From the NCBI GenBank assembly GCA_016936235.1, contig JAFGPK010000048.1:1-37725 (forward strand): a stretch of DNA of 37,725 nucleotides. The letters are read 5' to 3'. Below, piece after piece: positions 24,808-34,270 of this stretch. The first letter of the stretch is position 1. Each line of letters begins with the position of its first letter. A model generated the notes under the pieces. That model saw only the letters and a program-made list of their open reading frames with translations, ran no database searches and was not told where the DNA came from. Source of the stretch: Candidatus Fermentibacteraceae bacterium (GTDB taxonomy: Bacteria; Fermentibacterota; Fermentibacteria; Fermentibacterales; JCC-6). Position numbers and translations under genes: made by a program.

Positions 24808-26706
24808 ATGATTTTTCTGATGATCCTTGCCCTGTGCTCAGGTCTGCACCCCCTGCTGCAGGAGCAGGCACTGCGAAGACCCCTGCCCGTATGGACCGTT
24901 GTGGAGACCGATCATCCCGATGATCCCGTGGACATCCTTCATTACGATCTTGCCATAGAAGTGTTCAGGGATGTACAGGAGATATACGGTATCACGGGCA
25001 TACTGATGACCTCGGCCGGAGGCGCCGTATCGGATATCAGGCTTGACCTCAGGCAGCTGACGGTGGACTCGGTCTGGGATGCCGGCGGAAACCTCTCCTA
25101 CTACCAGCAACAGGATTCCCTCTTCATCACTCTCTCGTCCCCGCTGACCCCGGCGGACACAACCGAAGTGTTCGTCGCTTACGGCGGCACTCCCTACCAC
25201 GAGTCCTGGGGGGGATTCTGGTTCCATCCCTACATCACCTACCAGATAGGAGTGGGCATCTATACCCCGGGTCAGTGCATGGGCAAGTGCATGTTCCCCT
25301 GCTGGGACTTCCAGAACGACAAGGCCTCCTACGATTTCCATATAACCTGCCCTGACACCCTTTACGCGGTGGCCAACGGGGACTCGGCGGGAGTGGAGTA
25401 CGCCGGCGGGAAGGCAACCTTCCACTGGACCTTCGACCAGCCCCTGCCCACTTACCTGGTTACCATGGCCGTGGGGGAATACGCCGTGCTCCACGATTCC
25501 ACGGATTCGCGTATCTACTACTATGTCTACGAGTGGGAGATCGACGACGCGCTCGGCAGCTTCGTCAATGTTGACCTGATGCTGGCCAACCTCGAGTCTC
25601 TCTTCGGAGCCTACCCCTGGGACTGCAAGTTCAGCCTGGTGGAGACACCCAACGGTGACATGGAACATACTTCGGCCATCGCCCACTGGGCCACTGCCGT
25701 GAACGGCACAACCTACTGGGAATGGCTCATCGCGCACGAGATGACTCATCACTGGTGGGGCTGCTGCGTTTCCCACGAGGACTGGCAGAGCATCTGGCTC
25801 AAGGAGGCTTTCGCCACTTACGGCGAGGCGCTTTGGGCTGAGACCTTCGGGGAGTACGAGTATACGGAGTACATGGTGCAGAGCATAATGATACCCTACC
25901 TCAACAGCGGCGAGCTGTTCCCCATCGCCTACCCCACGACACCTTCGCAGATATTCGGCTACACAACCTACGAGAAGGCGGCATCCGTGCTCCACATGCT
26001 CCGGTACGTGCTGGGAGACGATGATTTCTTCGACTCCATGAACTGGCTGTTCCAGCAGCACATGTACGGGCTCGTGACGAACGAGGACTTCCATGACGCC
26101 GTGGAGTACGTCACCGGAGAGGACATAGACTGGTTCATGGATACCTGGATATACGACTGGGGCTACCCGGTATACGATATCACCGGCAGCTGGACCGAGA
26201 TCCTGGACGCCTGGGAGCTGACCCTCACCGTGGACCAGACCCAGACTACCGGGCCGTTCTTCGAGATGCCTCTGGAGTTCCTCGTTCAGGGTGTCTCCCA
26301 GGATACGCTGGTCACCATGTGGAACGAGATCTCCGGTCAGCAGGAGATCTATCAAATCTCCTTCGAGCCGGTGGAAGTGATATTCGACCCCTACAGCCAC
26401 ATTCTCTGCGGGAACGTCCTCACGGGCATAGAGGAGACGCCTCTTCCGCCCGCCGGGCTGGGAACGGTACATATGGGGCCGAACCCCTGCGCGGGTTCCA
26501 CCTCCCTGATCTGGGACGGGGCTGATTCCATGGAGTTGAGGGTGACCGTCTACGACATGACCGGAAGGGTCTGCATGGTGGAGAGAATGATGCCTGGAGA
26601 GAGGACACTGGACGTCTCCGTACTTCCCCCGGCAATGTACCTGCTGGACGTGAGGGGCGAGGGGGTCCTGAGGCAGTCCGTCAGGCTCGTGGTCCTGGAC
26701 CAGTGA
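24808..26706 (+). CDS. Secreted M1-family metallopeptidase with T9SS sorting domain
   Basis: This 632-residue protein starts with a signal peptide (hydrophobic residues 2-12). The gluzincin site is complete: HEMTH at 310-314, with Glu333 following 18 residues later. The M1 exopeptidase motif usually written GxMEN appears as GDMEH (283-287), so aminopeptidase specificity may be altered. The last 85 or so residues, from MGPNP onward with YDMTGRV and a beta-rich end, match the type IX secretion C-terminal sorting domain. It is probably exported across the outer membrane to digest peptides. GGAGG lies 9 bases before the ATG. Confidence 0.9.
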   Translation: MIFLMILALCSGLHPLLQEQALRRPLPVWTVVETDHPDDPVDILHYDLAIEVFRDVQEIYGITGILMTSAGGAVSDIRLDLRQLTVDSVWDAGGNLSYYQQQDSLFITLSSPLTPADTTEVFVAYGGTPYHESWGGFWFHPYITYQIGVGIYTPGQCMGKCMFPCWDFQNDKASYDFHITCPDTLYAVANGDSAGVEYAGGKATFHWTFDQPLPTYLVTMAVGEYAVLHDSTDSRIYYYVYEWEIDDALGSFVNVDLMLANLESLFGAYPWDCKFSLVETPNGDMEHTSAIAHWATAVNGTTYWEWLIAHEMTHHWWGCCVSHEDWQSIWLKEAFATYGEALWAETFGEYEYTEYMVQSIMIPYLNSGELFPIAYPTTPSQIFGYTTYEKAASVLHMLRYVLGDDDFFDSMNWLFQQHMYGLVTNEDFHDAVEYVTGEDIDWFMDTWIYDWGYPVYDITGSWTEILDAWELTLTVDQTQTTGPFFEMPLEFLVQGVSQDTLVTMWNEISGQQEIYQISFEPVEVIFDPYSHILCGNVLTGIEETPLPPAGLGTVHMGPNPCAGSTSLIWDGADSMELRVTVYDMTGRVCMVERMMPGERTLDVSVLPPAMYLLDVRGEGVLRQSVRLVVLDQ

Positions 26707-26726
26707 GACTGAGGGAACCGACGACT

Positions 26727-26748
26727 CGGGCATGGTCCGGCATGCCCG
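26727..26748. terminator. Hairpin after the M1 peptidase gene, possible terminator
   Basis: CGGGCATG (26727-26734) and CATGCCCG (26741-26748) form a perfect 8-bp stem with a 6-base loop, 20 bases after the stop. No T-run follows directly (the nearest is TTTT at about 26762-26765), so intrinsic termination is uncertain. Confidence 0.3.
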
Positions 26749-26789
26749 TCAGGCGGTGCGGTTTTATCTGAAGGAGCGGGGGGATTGCA

Positions 26790-27245
26790 ATGGCCATGCG
26801 GCTGGACATCAACTGGGGAGTATTGAGCGTATTCGGAGTACTTATCGCGGGATGCATTGTAGCCGGTTTCCTGGCTCCGGTGGAAGCGCAGGCCGACAAC
26901 GGTTCTTTTCTGGATAACCCCTTCTTCCGTATGGGGGGCATGCTATTCATGAGCATGGGCGGACTTGTTCTCTGGGCCACCCTCTCAAACAGGAGAAGGG
27001 CCGTGAGGGAGAGAACATGGCTCGATGCTCCGGCTCGGATAATAGAAGTATCCGAAACCGGGACAACCGTCAACAACCAGCCCAGGATCAGGTTAAGACT
27101 GAGGGTTCAGTCCCCGGTTCATCCCGTCTGCGAAGTCATCCACAAACAGGTAGTTCCCCTCACGGCTCTTGCCCTGTATTCCGCCGGAGCCACTATAATG
27201 GTGAAAGTAAACCCCGATGACCCGAAGGACATCATGCTGACCTGA
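26790..27245 (+). CDS. Small membrane protein, DUF3592-like
   Basis: This 151-residue protein has two hydrophobic helices (about residues 10-30 and 47-65) followed by a basic NRRRAVRER turn. The beta-rich soluble domain after it (WLDAPARIIEV, then VNPDDPKDIML at the end) resembles DUF3592-type proteins, whose role is unknown. A G-rich ribosome site (AAGGAGCGGGGGG) precedes the ATG. It lies 84 bases after the peptidase and 99 before the SPFH-like gene. No function is proposed. Confidence 0.65.
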   Translation: MAMRLDINWGVLSVFGVLIAGCIVAGFLAPVEAQADNGSFLDNPFFRMGGMLFMSMGGLVLWATLSNRRRAVRERTWLDAPARIIEVSETGTTVNNQPRIRLRLRVQSPVHPVCEVIHKQVVPLTALALYSAGATIMVKVNPDDPKDIMLT

Positions 27246-27344
27246 GAGAGCTGGAGTGACGCGATTAGCGCAGCCTCCCGCCGTGAATATGATCATCCTG
27301 AAAGGACGATCGTCATTTGCTCCTCAGATAGAAGGGAACCTTTT

Positions 27345-27758
27345 ATGGGGCTGTTCGGAAAAAAGAGTAAGAGCGGAAGACTCGCGCCCAAGGAATGGCA
27401 GGAGATCAAATGGGGGATATCCTCACCGCTCATGGTGCGACTGTCGGGTGGTATCGGGAAAGTCCGGGCCTTCGGGAGCTTCAAATGTGAAGTGGCCGAC
27501 GCCGGTCTCCTCGCGGAGAACGGATGCGACGCGGGTAGCAGCGAGTCTCTGGAGCGATTCAAGCACTACCTCAGCGATGTGGTGGCAAGCTCTTTCAGGG
27601 ATGTACTCGGCGCAAGAAGCAGCGGCATGACCGGGGAAGAGCTTCAAGGCAGCTCAGAACCGCTGTCACGGGCAGCCCTGGAAGGAGCTGTGCCGAAACT
27701 GGCCGAAAAAGGGGTGGCTCTCGTCGATCTCAGTGTTGAGAAGATCCTGAACGCCTGA
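27345..27758 (+). CDS. Short SPFH/YdjI-like domain protein
   Basis: This 137-residue protein has a core running from WGISSPLMVR through GKVRAFGSF (about residues 26-47). It resembles the start of SPFH (band 7) proteins of the YdjI/virion-core-like type, which read WGTxxPIxFRD...VRLRAFGTY. A middle segment (LERFKHYLSDVVASSFRDVLG) and a final KGVALVDLSVEKI also fit that domain. The long C-terminal part and zinc ribbon of YdjI are absent, so only the SPFH core remains. It may be a reduced family member. The family call is by eye. Confidence 0.5.
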   Translation: MGLFGKKSKSGRLAPKEWQEIKWGISSPLMVRLSGGIGKVRAFGSFKCEVADAGLLAENGCDAGSSESLERFKHYLSDVVASSFRDVLGARSSGMTGEELQGSSEPLSRAALEGAVPKLAEKGVALVDLSVEKILNA

Positions 27759-27862
27759 TCGCCGCCGGATATACCCTGGATGAACGGCGATATGCAGTGA
27801 CAGGAGGTCTGGTAACCCGAACTGTCTGCTGGTCCTTCCCGGCCCCGGAACTCTTTGTTGTA

Positions 27863-30800
27863 TCAACCCGGCTCGTTCTTCAGCTCCAGGATACGCCTTT
27901 GATACTTCGCCTTCGGGGTCAGGACCTGAAGTTCGCTGTAAAGTCTGACGGCTGTTCCGGAATGTAGCCGGCGCCCCGAACCCGGAATTGGGCATGACTC
28001 TTCCCGGGAGTTGCCGCACCTCCAGAGTTCGTAATGCAAGTCCGCCTGATCCTCCTTGCTCTCGGCTTCTGCCAGCATACCCTCCAGCGTGGAGACGGCC
28101 GCTTCTCTGTGACCAAGAGTGAAATCGATCTTGGCCGAGAGGATCCTCCCCTGGATCAGTATGTCCCTGCGGCTGACAATCTCGGCGAGTTGAATCCCTT
28201 CCGCCGCCGCCGCCGCCGCTTCGTCGATATCGCCCAAATGGTAGAGAGCCTCGGCCTTGAATACGAGATAGGAGCAGAGCTGGTAGTTGGCGTTCTGGTT
28301 CCTTCCCAGGGCTATTGCCCTGTCGAAGCACTCTATAGCCTCATCGTACCGACCTTCCGTAGTGTGAATGAGGCCCATGTTCCCAACGCTGATGGAGATG
28401 CTCCAACTGTCGCCCAGTTCCTCGCTGATCTCTATGTCCTTTTCGAAGCACTCCATCGCCTTTCCGTTCTCGCCTCTGAGGCCGTATACGTTACCCATGT
28501 TCCCGTAGGCTATGGAAATGCTCCACTTGTCTCCCAGCTCCCTGCTTATCTCCATGTACTTCTGCAGGTACTCCATGGCCTTCTCGTAATTGCCCTCGTT
28601 CGTGAAGGTCAGCCCCATGTTGCCGGTGACCCTTGAAACTCCCAGTCTGTTGCCGGACTTCCGGTTCATCTCAAGTGCCTGGTCGAAATATTCCAGCGCT
28701 CTCCCGTAATCTCCCCTGTCGTTATGAACAAGTCCCATGCTCATCAGTACCGACGGCATCGCCAGGTCATCGCCTGATTCACGCCATGATCGGAGGGTTT
28801 CTTCGTAGCATTCCACCGCCCTGTCCAGGTCGCCCTTCCGACGATGGACGTTCCCGATGTTCACCACTGCTTCCGCGATCTTCCGGATATCGCCTGTCTC
28901 ACGGCATATACTCAGGTCCTTTTCGAAGCACTCCATAGCCATTCGGTGATCGCCCTTCCGGTAGAAGAGCATACCGAGTGTCCGGCTGGCCAAAGCGATC
29001 CTGCCGGCGTCACTCATCTCTTCGCTCAGCGAGAGTGCTTTCTCAGCCGCTGTCCGGCATTCCGGCAACCTCCCGATGAGCCTGAGTATCCCGCTGACCT
29101 TAAGGAGCGTGTCGATCTCGAGACCTCTCGAGGGTTCAGTAACCCTGGCCTGGCTTGAGAGAAGCCTTTCGTAATAGTCCAGTGCCTGCTGATTCTGATA
29201 GCCCGTCCTGGCCTGATCGCCGGCTTTCTCCAGGTATTCCGCAGCTCTGTCCGGGATTTCCGCCTTTTCGTAATGCCAGGCCAGGTCACCGTAGCGGAGG
29301 TGAAGATCGGATTTGCAGAGCTTCTCGATGGCCCTGGCCGTGAGACAATGAAGTTCGCGAAGGCGGGTTCGCAGCTGAATGTCATAGACTGCATCCTTGA
29401 GAAGTGCGTGCTTGAAGATGTACACCAGTTCACTCAGTCTGGAGAGTATCTGACCCTCCTCTGCTATCCTCACCTGCGGTCCTACATCAGCCTGCATCAC
29501 AGCGGAGAGGATCCTTATCTCGAATTCCATTCCTATCACGGCCGCCGCTTTGATGACGTCCTTCACCTGCCGGGAGAGCCTGTCGATCCTGGCTATGATT
29601 ATCGAATTGATTCCCACGGGGATCGAGAAGGACTGACCGACATCGACTGAATCCGCCTCAAGATACCCGTTCTCCTGCAGGTAGAGGGTGATCTGCTCAA
29701 TGTAGAAGGGATTGCCCTCGCTCTTGTCGAAGATGAAACCCGCGATTCCTTCGGGTAAATCCCCGATTCCGCTGGATGCTGCGATGTCCCTGATCAGGGT
29801 TTCTGAAGACACGCTGTCCAGATACTCCAGTTCGATCCTGTTCTCGACGACATCCTGCAGCCCGAAACTGAACACGTTGCCGTCGTCCCGGTAACGGCAG
29901 GCCGAGATGACGATGAACGGGAAATCCTCGACATTCCTGGTCAGGACCTGCAGCAGTTCCAGGGAATCGCTGTCGATGGAGTGACCGTCCTCCAGTTCGA
30001 TTATCACAGGCTGCAGCAGGCTTTCCGCCTTGATCAGATTCTTGATGGCGAAGAGGGAATTCTCATAGCGGAGCCTGGCGTCCAGCTGTTCGTATAGCGA
30101 GTCCTCCCAGAACAGATTGACGAGGGCACCGAGGATGGACCTCGATTTCTCCAGTTCGTCGCGGACCATCCTCCACTGAGACTCTTCGACCTTGCCGATT
30201 GAATGGTCTCCGGCCAGGTCCGAAGGATCAGGGCGGTGCAGTCTGCCCAGCAGACGGACGAAACGGTCCTCGAATTCCTTCCTGTTCTCTTCCGTCGTTC
30301 TCTGCACCGACTGACCGAAGTAATCCCTGAGAAAATGGACAAAGGGATTGAAGCTCTTGCGCAGGATGTCATCGCATGGAAGGTGCAGCCACAAGAAGCC
30401 CGGACCTTCCCTAGCTGCGGCTTCCGCCAGGCTGTTGTGCAGTTCGTGGACAAGCCTGCTCTTGCCCGCACCCACTGAGCCGTCGACATGGACTATGCCG
30501 CCGAAACAATGATGGAAGATCGACTGGGTCAGAGCGATAAGCTGGCCCAGCTTCTCCCCGCGACCGACCATACGTCCCGCGAACAGCTGTCTCGATACCG
30601 GATTCTTGCCCAGCAACAGAAATGTCGGGACCGGTTCGGCGATGCCCTTGTAGTTGAAATCACCGGAATGCTCTATGTAATATTTATGTCCCGCGAGTCT
30701 CCGGACCTGCTCCGTAAGATAGACGGAACCCCATTCCGCCTTCATCATAAGACGGTTGGACAGGTTCACGATCTTTCCTACAGCGGTATACTCGCACCGG

Positions 30801-31846
30801 TCGTCTCCGCCGATGACGCCTGAATAGACGAGACCGAAAGCCAGTCCGGCCCGCCATTTGAAATCACGACACTTCATGCTTTCCGCCAGGGGGATGTCCC
30901 TGAGGGCGAGGAGAAAGTCGAGAGCCCTTTCCGAATCGTTCTCGAAGGCCACGGGTGCCCCGAACAGGACCAGCATGACACCGCCCTTGTCACCGAAATC
31001 CATCTTGTTGAAGAATGCCCTGTATCGATTCGCAAGATCAATCACCTTCGTTGCGAAGATGTCAAGACTTCCGATATCCTCGGGTTCGGTGAAAGAAATG
31101 AATACTGAGCAGGCGTTGCGGAATTCACCTTTCCCGCCAAGATCAATCACTTCCGTCGGCACGAACATCTGCTGTACAGAAGGGTCGATCGGGGTATTTC
31201 CGGATGGCTTCGATGGAATATCCAGCCGGTGGTCGAGCAACCTGTAACCGGTTCCCGAAGGCTCGGACTCAACACAGTCACGGATCAGGGGCATCATTCT
31301 TTCATCGGCTATGATGTCGCCCGTCGCCGCTCTGTGCTCCGCCTTCGCGCAAGCGTCCACAGCTTCGCCACGGAAGAAATACGTGAGACTGCGGTCCCTT
31401 CCCAGTATTCCCCAGCTGACTCTCCCAGCTGACAGACCGATCTTTACTCCGATCTCGAAGCTGCCGTACTCTGTCTGTGCCATCCGGTGATCCTCGAAGA
31501 AACGGTTTATGAAGAACGCGGCCTCTACAGCGTGCAGGTGGGCATCGATGTTCCCGTATCCCTCTGCGATGTTTTCCGAGGGGAACGGGAAGAGCGCGGT
31601 AAACGCGTCTCCGGCGAATGTGGAGATGATCCCTCCATGATCGCGTACGCATCTGACGACGGGATCGAAGGTGCCGTTGAGAACCCCTTTCAGAACCTCC
31701 GCGCCGTCTTTTTCATGGAGCATCAATGATTCCGTCAGCTTCATGAAGCCGGAGATGTCCACGAACATGGAAACCGCTCTGAAGTCCCCGTGAAAGCGAT
31801 TATCCAGGTACTGTCTGCCTATGTACTCCGGGATGAGGTTGTTCAT
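27863..31846 (-). CDS. Tandem class III cyclase + STAND ATPase + TPR protein (soluble adenylyl cyclase-like)
   Basis: This 1327-residue protein begins with two cyclase homology domains. Domain 1 (about 24-190) has both metal aspartates, Asp30 (FVDISGF) and Asp80 (FAGDAF), but its VNxxxR position reads AVDACAK. Domain 2 (about 245-410) has Ser251 in place of the first aspartate but keeps Asn361 and Arg365 (VNLSNR). Together they could form one active site as in mammalian C1/C2 pairs. A P-loop ATPase follows (GSVGAGKS, 456-463; Walker B-like IIELEDGHSID). About ten TPR repeats fill the C-terminal 500 residues. This order matches animal soluble adenylyl cyclase. It is cytoplasmic. A run of GCC codons (about 28201-28216) encodes a poly-Ala stretch between repeats. 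Confidence 0.88.
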   Translation of the reverse strand: MNNLIPEYIGRQYLDNRFHGDFRAVSMFVDISGFMKLTESLMLHEKDGAEVLKGVLNGTFDPVVRCVRDHGGIISTFAGDAFTALFPFPSENIAEGYGNIDAHLHAVEAAFFINRFFEDHRMAQTEYGSFEIGVKIGLSAGRVSWGILGRDRSLTYFFRGEAVDACAKAEHRAATGDIIADERMMPLIRDCVESEPSGTGYRLLDHRLDIPSKPSGNTPIDPSVQQMFVPTEVIDLGGKGEFRNACSVFISFTEPEDIGSLDIFATKVIDLANRYRAFFNKMDFGDKGGVMLVLFGAPVAFENDSERALDFLLALRDIPLAESMKCRDFKWRAGLAFGLVYSGVIGGDDRCEYTAVGKIVNLSNRLMMKAEWGSVYLTEQVRRLAGHKYYIEHSGDFNYKGIAEPVPTFLLLGKNPVSRQLFAGRMVGRGEKLGQLIALTQSIFHHCFGGIVHVDGSVGAGKSRLVHELHNSLAEAAAREGPGFLWLHLPCDDILRKSFNPFVHFLRDYFGQSVQRTTEENRKEFEDRFVRLLGRLHRPDPSDLAGDHSIGKVEESQWRMVRDELEKSRSILGALVNLFWEDSLYEQLDARLRYENSLFAIKNLIKAESLLQPVIIELEDGHSIDSDSLELLQVLTRNVEDFPFIVISACRYRDDGNVFSFGLQDVVENRIELEYLDSVSSETLIRDIAASSGIGDLPEGIAGFIFDKSEGNPFYIEQITLYLQENGYLEADSVDVGQSFSIPVGINSIIIARIDRLSRQVKDVIKAAAVIGMEFEIRILSAVMQADVGPQVRIAEEGQILSRLSELVYIFKHALLKDAVYDIQLRTRLRELHCLTARAIEKLCKSDLHLRYGDLAWHYEKAEIPDRAAEYLEKAGDQARTGYQNQQALDYYERLLSSQARVTEPSRGLEIDTLLKVSGILRLIGRLPECRTAAEKALSLSEEMSDAGRIALASRTLGMLFYRKGDHRMAMECFEKDLSICRETGDIRKIAEAVVNIGNVHRRKGDLDRAVECYEETLRSWRESGDDLAMPSVLMSMGLVHNDRGDYGRALEYFDQALEMNRKSGNRLGVSRVTGNMGLTFTNEGNYEKAMEYLQKYMEISRELGDKWSISIAYGNMGNVYGLRGENGKAMECFEKDIEISEELGDSWSISISVGNMGLIHTTEGRYDEAIECFDRAIALGRNQNANYQLCSYLVFKAEALYHLGDIDEAAAAAAEGIQLAEIVSRRDILIQGRILSAKIDFTLGHREAAVSTLEGMLAEAESKEDQADLHYELWRCGNSREESCPIPGSGRRLHSGTAVRLYSELQVLTPKAKYQRRILELKNEPG

Positions 31847-32239
31847 CAGCTGAACCTCTCGAAATCAATATGCATACGGGCAGTCTTCCATGATCCATTC
31901 TTCCAGTTTCAGGCTACATCCCGCCTTCGCGCGCGTGATTGCCTCAGTCCCGGGAAAGCGGCATGGCCAGGTTCCCGTGGTTCACGTGTAAGCCATTGGA
32001 CAACAATAAAGACTGGGTCAGGCAATCACAATTACCTGTGAAATGATTCCGACGGTGGCTGCGCGACCTTTACGATTGGGGGAAAGCAGGATGAAAAGGA
32101 GCAGCGTTCAGGACTTCCCACGGGCTCCGCTCATGTTCTGAAGCAGCATACTTTGACTGGTCCGCTTCATGCTGTTATGGTCTTTTCATCTGATAGACCG
32201 ATGGGAGAGAACGGTAGGATTATCATTAAGGGGGGAGGC
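31847..32239. other. Intergenic region between divergent genes
   Basis: This 393-base gap separates the cyclase-like gene (- strand) from the TPR protein (+ strand) and must hold both promoters. I see TTGACT at 32153-32158 but no good -10 at the proper spacing, and no convincing pair on the - strand. No RNA gene or repeat was recognised. Confidence 0.5.
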
Positions 32240-33550
32240 ATGACCCGACGAATGAAATCAATGACAGCCCTCAGCCGTGAGTTCCGCAGTTCCCTGTCAC
32301 AGGTCCTCTGCAGGATCGTAACTCTTTTCGCGTTCAGCTTCTGCTTCACGGTCACCTTTTCGCAAGCCTTTGCCGGGGATCTCCAAACCAGGCTGAACTA
32401 CGATTTCGGATCCGACGCGGAAGCCGACAGTCTGCTGGCGTACTTCAACAGCGCCCTTGCTGAGAACCCCGATGATCCGACCCTGCTCCGCGACAGGGCG
32501 GGGCTTCTCGGGTTCATGGGCGACATGGAAGCCGCCTTTCGGGATGCCGCCAGGCTGATAGAGACAGCGCCGGACCAGGCCGACGGCTACGCCATGATGT
32601 CCATTCTCCATCTCCATTCGGGCAATCCCGCCGGAGCGATGGAGTACGCAGGGAAAGCGATAGAGCTGGCACCCGATTCCACGGCACCCTACACCGTAAG
32701 GATCCTGGCGGCCACATCCCTGGGAGATTACCGGCAGGCCCTGGACGACTGCTGTGCCGTGGCTGAACTGGAGCCCGACAATGCTGATAACTACAACAAC
32801 ATGGGAAACCTGCAGAGTCAGCTGGGTCTCTTCGACATGGCCGTTTCCAGTTACGACAGGGCGATATCCATGCAGCCCGATTCCGCTTCATACCTGTGGA
32901 ACCGTGGCCTCTGCCGCATGTACATGGGACTTACGGACAGCGCCCTTGAAGACTTCTGTCAGGCTGTCTTTCTTGATCCGTCCAATGCGGAAGCCTACGC
33001 CCACAGGGCGAGATTCTACCTGGAATCGGAGTACAGGGACGTCGATCTTGCTTTCCAGGACCTGGACAGGGCCATCGAGCTGGATCCCGACAACCCTCTC
33101 AGATACAGGCAGAGGGCATCTGCGTACTACTACCACCTGAACGATTTCGAATCCACGATAGAGGACATGAACAGGGCGGTGGAAGTGGCTCCCCTGGACC
33201 CTGAAGTGGTCCACGCAAGAGGGATTTTCTACAGTGAGAACGGACAGCTGGAGCTGGCTGTAGAGGACTACGACAGGGCACTGGAACTGGATCCCTGCTA
33301 CACACACGTCCTCCTGAACAGAGGTCTCGCCATATACGAAATGGGCGACATCGAAGGTAGCATTGCGGATTTCACCAGGGCCATCGAGATGGACTCCACC
33401 GCGGCAAATGCCTACTACTACAGAGGCGCCATGTACGAACTCCTGGGGGATATCGAACGGGCTGTATCCGACTTCGAATCATGCCTGCGGTTCGCCGATG
33501 ATCCAATGGTGGAGATGTACGCCCTGGCTGCCCTCAATAAATACAATTAG
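32240..33550 (+). CDS. Exported TPR-repeat protein
   Basis: This 436-residue protein has a long signal-like N-terminus: a basic start, then a hydrophobic core near residues 26-44 ending in FAGD. About eleven tetratricopeptide repeats follow, several with the classic DRAIELDPDN form, filling the rest of the chain. TPR arrays are protein-interaction scaffolds. The start is the ATG at 32240, which has an excellent AAGGGGGGAGG site; an in-frame ATG at 32153 lacks one. It is divergent from the cyclase-like gene, whose C-terminus is also TPR-rich, but the two need not be linked in function. Confidence 0.85.
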   Translation: MTRRMKSMTALSREFRSSLSQVLCRIVTLFAFSFCFTVTFSQAFAGDLQTRLNYDFGSDAEADSLLAYFNSALAENPDDPTLLRDRAGLLGFMGDMEAAFRDAARLIETAPDQADGYAMMSILHLHSGNPAGAMEYAGKAIELAPDSTAPYTVRILAATSLGDYRQALDDCCAVAELEPDNADNYNNMGNLQSQLGLFDMAVSSYDRAISMQPDSASYLWNRGLCRMYMGLTDSALEDFCQAVFLDPSNAEAYAHRARFYLESEYRDVDLAFQDLDRAIELDPDNPLRYRQRASAYYYHLNDFESTIEDMNRAVEVAPLDPEVVHARGIFYSENGQLELAVEDYDRALELDPCYTHVLLNRGLAIYEMGDIEGSIADFTRAIEMDSTAANAYYYRGAMYELLGDIERAVSDFESCLRFADDPMVEMYALAALNKYN

Positions 33551-33599
33551 ACCGGCCTGTATCCTATCATCACATTTGAAGGAGAGCAGTTGAAGAAGG

Positions 33600-33624
33600 A
33601 AGGGGCGCTGGAAATGCGCCCCTT
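33600..33624. terminator. Bidirectional terminator-like hairpin between convergent genes
   Basis: AAGGGGCGC (33600-33608) and GCGCCCCTT (33616-33624) form a perfect 9-bp stem with a 7-base loop, lying between the ends of the TPR gene (+) and the small secreted gene (-). T-rich sequence follows only on the - strand side (TCCTTCTTC). The position strongly suggests termination. Confidence 0.6.
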
Positions 33625-33641
33625 ACGGAGTGAGATCGGTA

Positions 33642-34229
33642 CTACTGCATCGTGGCCTTGATCGCCCCCCACGTTGTCTGCTCGAGAGAATACCCGCCGA
33701 ACAGGAAGTTGGGACCGAAGCGGCCTATAGATGTCGAAGTGGAAGCGGGGAAGACGAATCCAAGTTCCGATGAGGCTGGATAGACCGAGCTTAACCAGGT
33801 GATTTCCGTGGCGGCGGTCATGGAAGAGGCCGAAGAGATATAGTAGTCGCTGTCGCCCGGAAAATACAGGGCGCCGATGGTATAGGTCTGCCCTGTGAAG
33901 AGACTGGTAGGGGCTACGCTGGCGTAGATCCAGTCGCCCACTACGGTTCCGCCGGCGTCGACTGTGGCCGAGGTGACAAGGTTCTGGGACCCGTCCCAGA
34001 TGCCGACCTGGTGCGGCGATTCGATACCGCCGGTCTGGTCGGCGTTCCACACGCCCAGATCGGTCACATAGAGATCATCGTTGACCGTGAACCGCCAGCC
34101 GATGACGTCGCCGGAGGCGCTCCCATAGTAAGAATCATACTGAGAACCACCCGCAAACCCGATTATCGCCTGCCCCAGGGCGACCGGTGCGCAGACGAGA
34201 AGCATGATCCCGTACACTGCTGCTCGCAT
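33642..34229 (-). CDS. Small secreted beta-rich protein (DUF4082-like)
   Basis: This 195-residue protein has a signal peptide (about 1-19, ending in ALGQ) and a beta-rich mature domain. The motifs GWRFTVNDDLYVTDLGVWN and GGTVVGDWIYAS resemble DUF4082-type or PEP-CTERM-associated carbohydrate-surface domains. No C-terminal anchor or sorting sequence is seen. GGAGGGAG precedes the ATG. It is probably a single-gene unit, with its own candidate promoter upstream and a hairpin downstream. The role is unknown; an extracellular or cell-surface location is inferred. Confidence 0.72.
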   Translation of the reverse strand: MRAAVYGIMLLVCAPVALGQAIIGFAGGSQYDSYYGSASGDVIGWRFTVNDDLYVTDLGVWNADQTGGIESPHQVGIWDGSQNLVTSATVDAGGTVVGDWIYASVAPTSLFTGQTYTIGALYFPGDSDYYISSASSMTAATEITWLSSVYPASSELGFVFPASTSTSIGRFGPNFLFGGYSLEQTTWGAIKATMQ

Positions 34230-34270
34230 ATGTATCTCCCTCCTTCATCGCATCCCACCACACCGGGGAT

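Noticed and set aside
24838-26733. 631-codon open frame on the - strand
   Set aside because: It lies opposite the M1 peptidase, whose motifs are unmistakable, and its translation shows no recognisable domain. Long antisense frames are expected in codon-biased GC-rich genes.
27758-27791. ATCGCCG ... CGGCGAT inverted repeat as a terminator between the convergent genes at 27758 and 27863
   Set aside because: The stem is 7 bp with a 20-base loop and no T-run, which is too weak to call.
28201-28216. CCG triplet run as a regulatory or phase-variable repeat
   Set aside because: It encodes a poly-Ala stretch within the TPR region. Length change would be in frame and there is no sign of switching.
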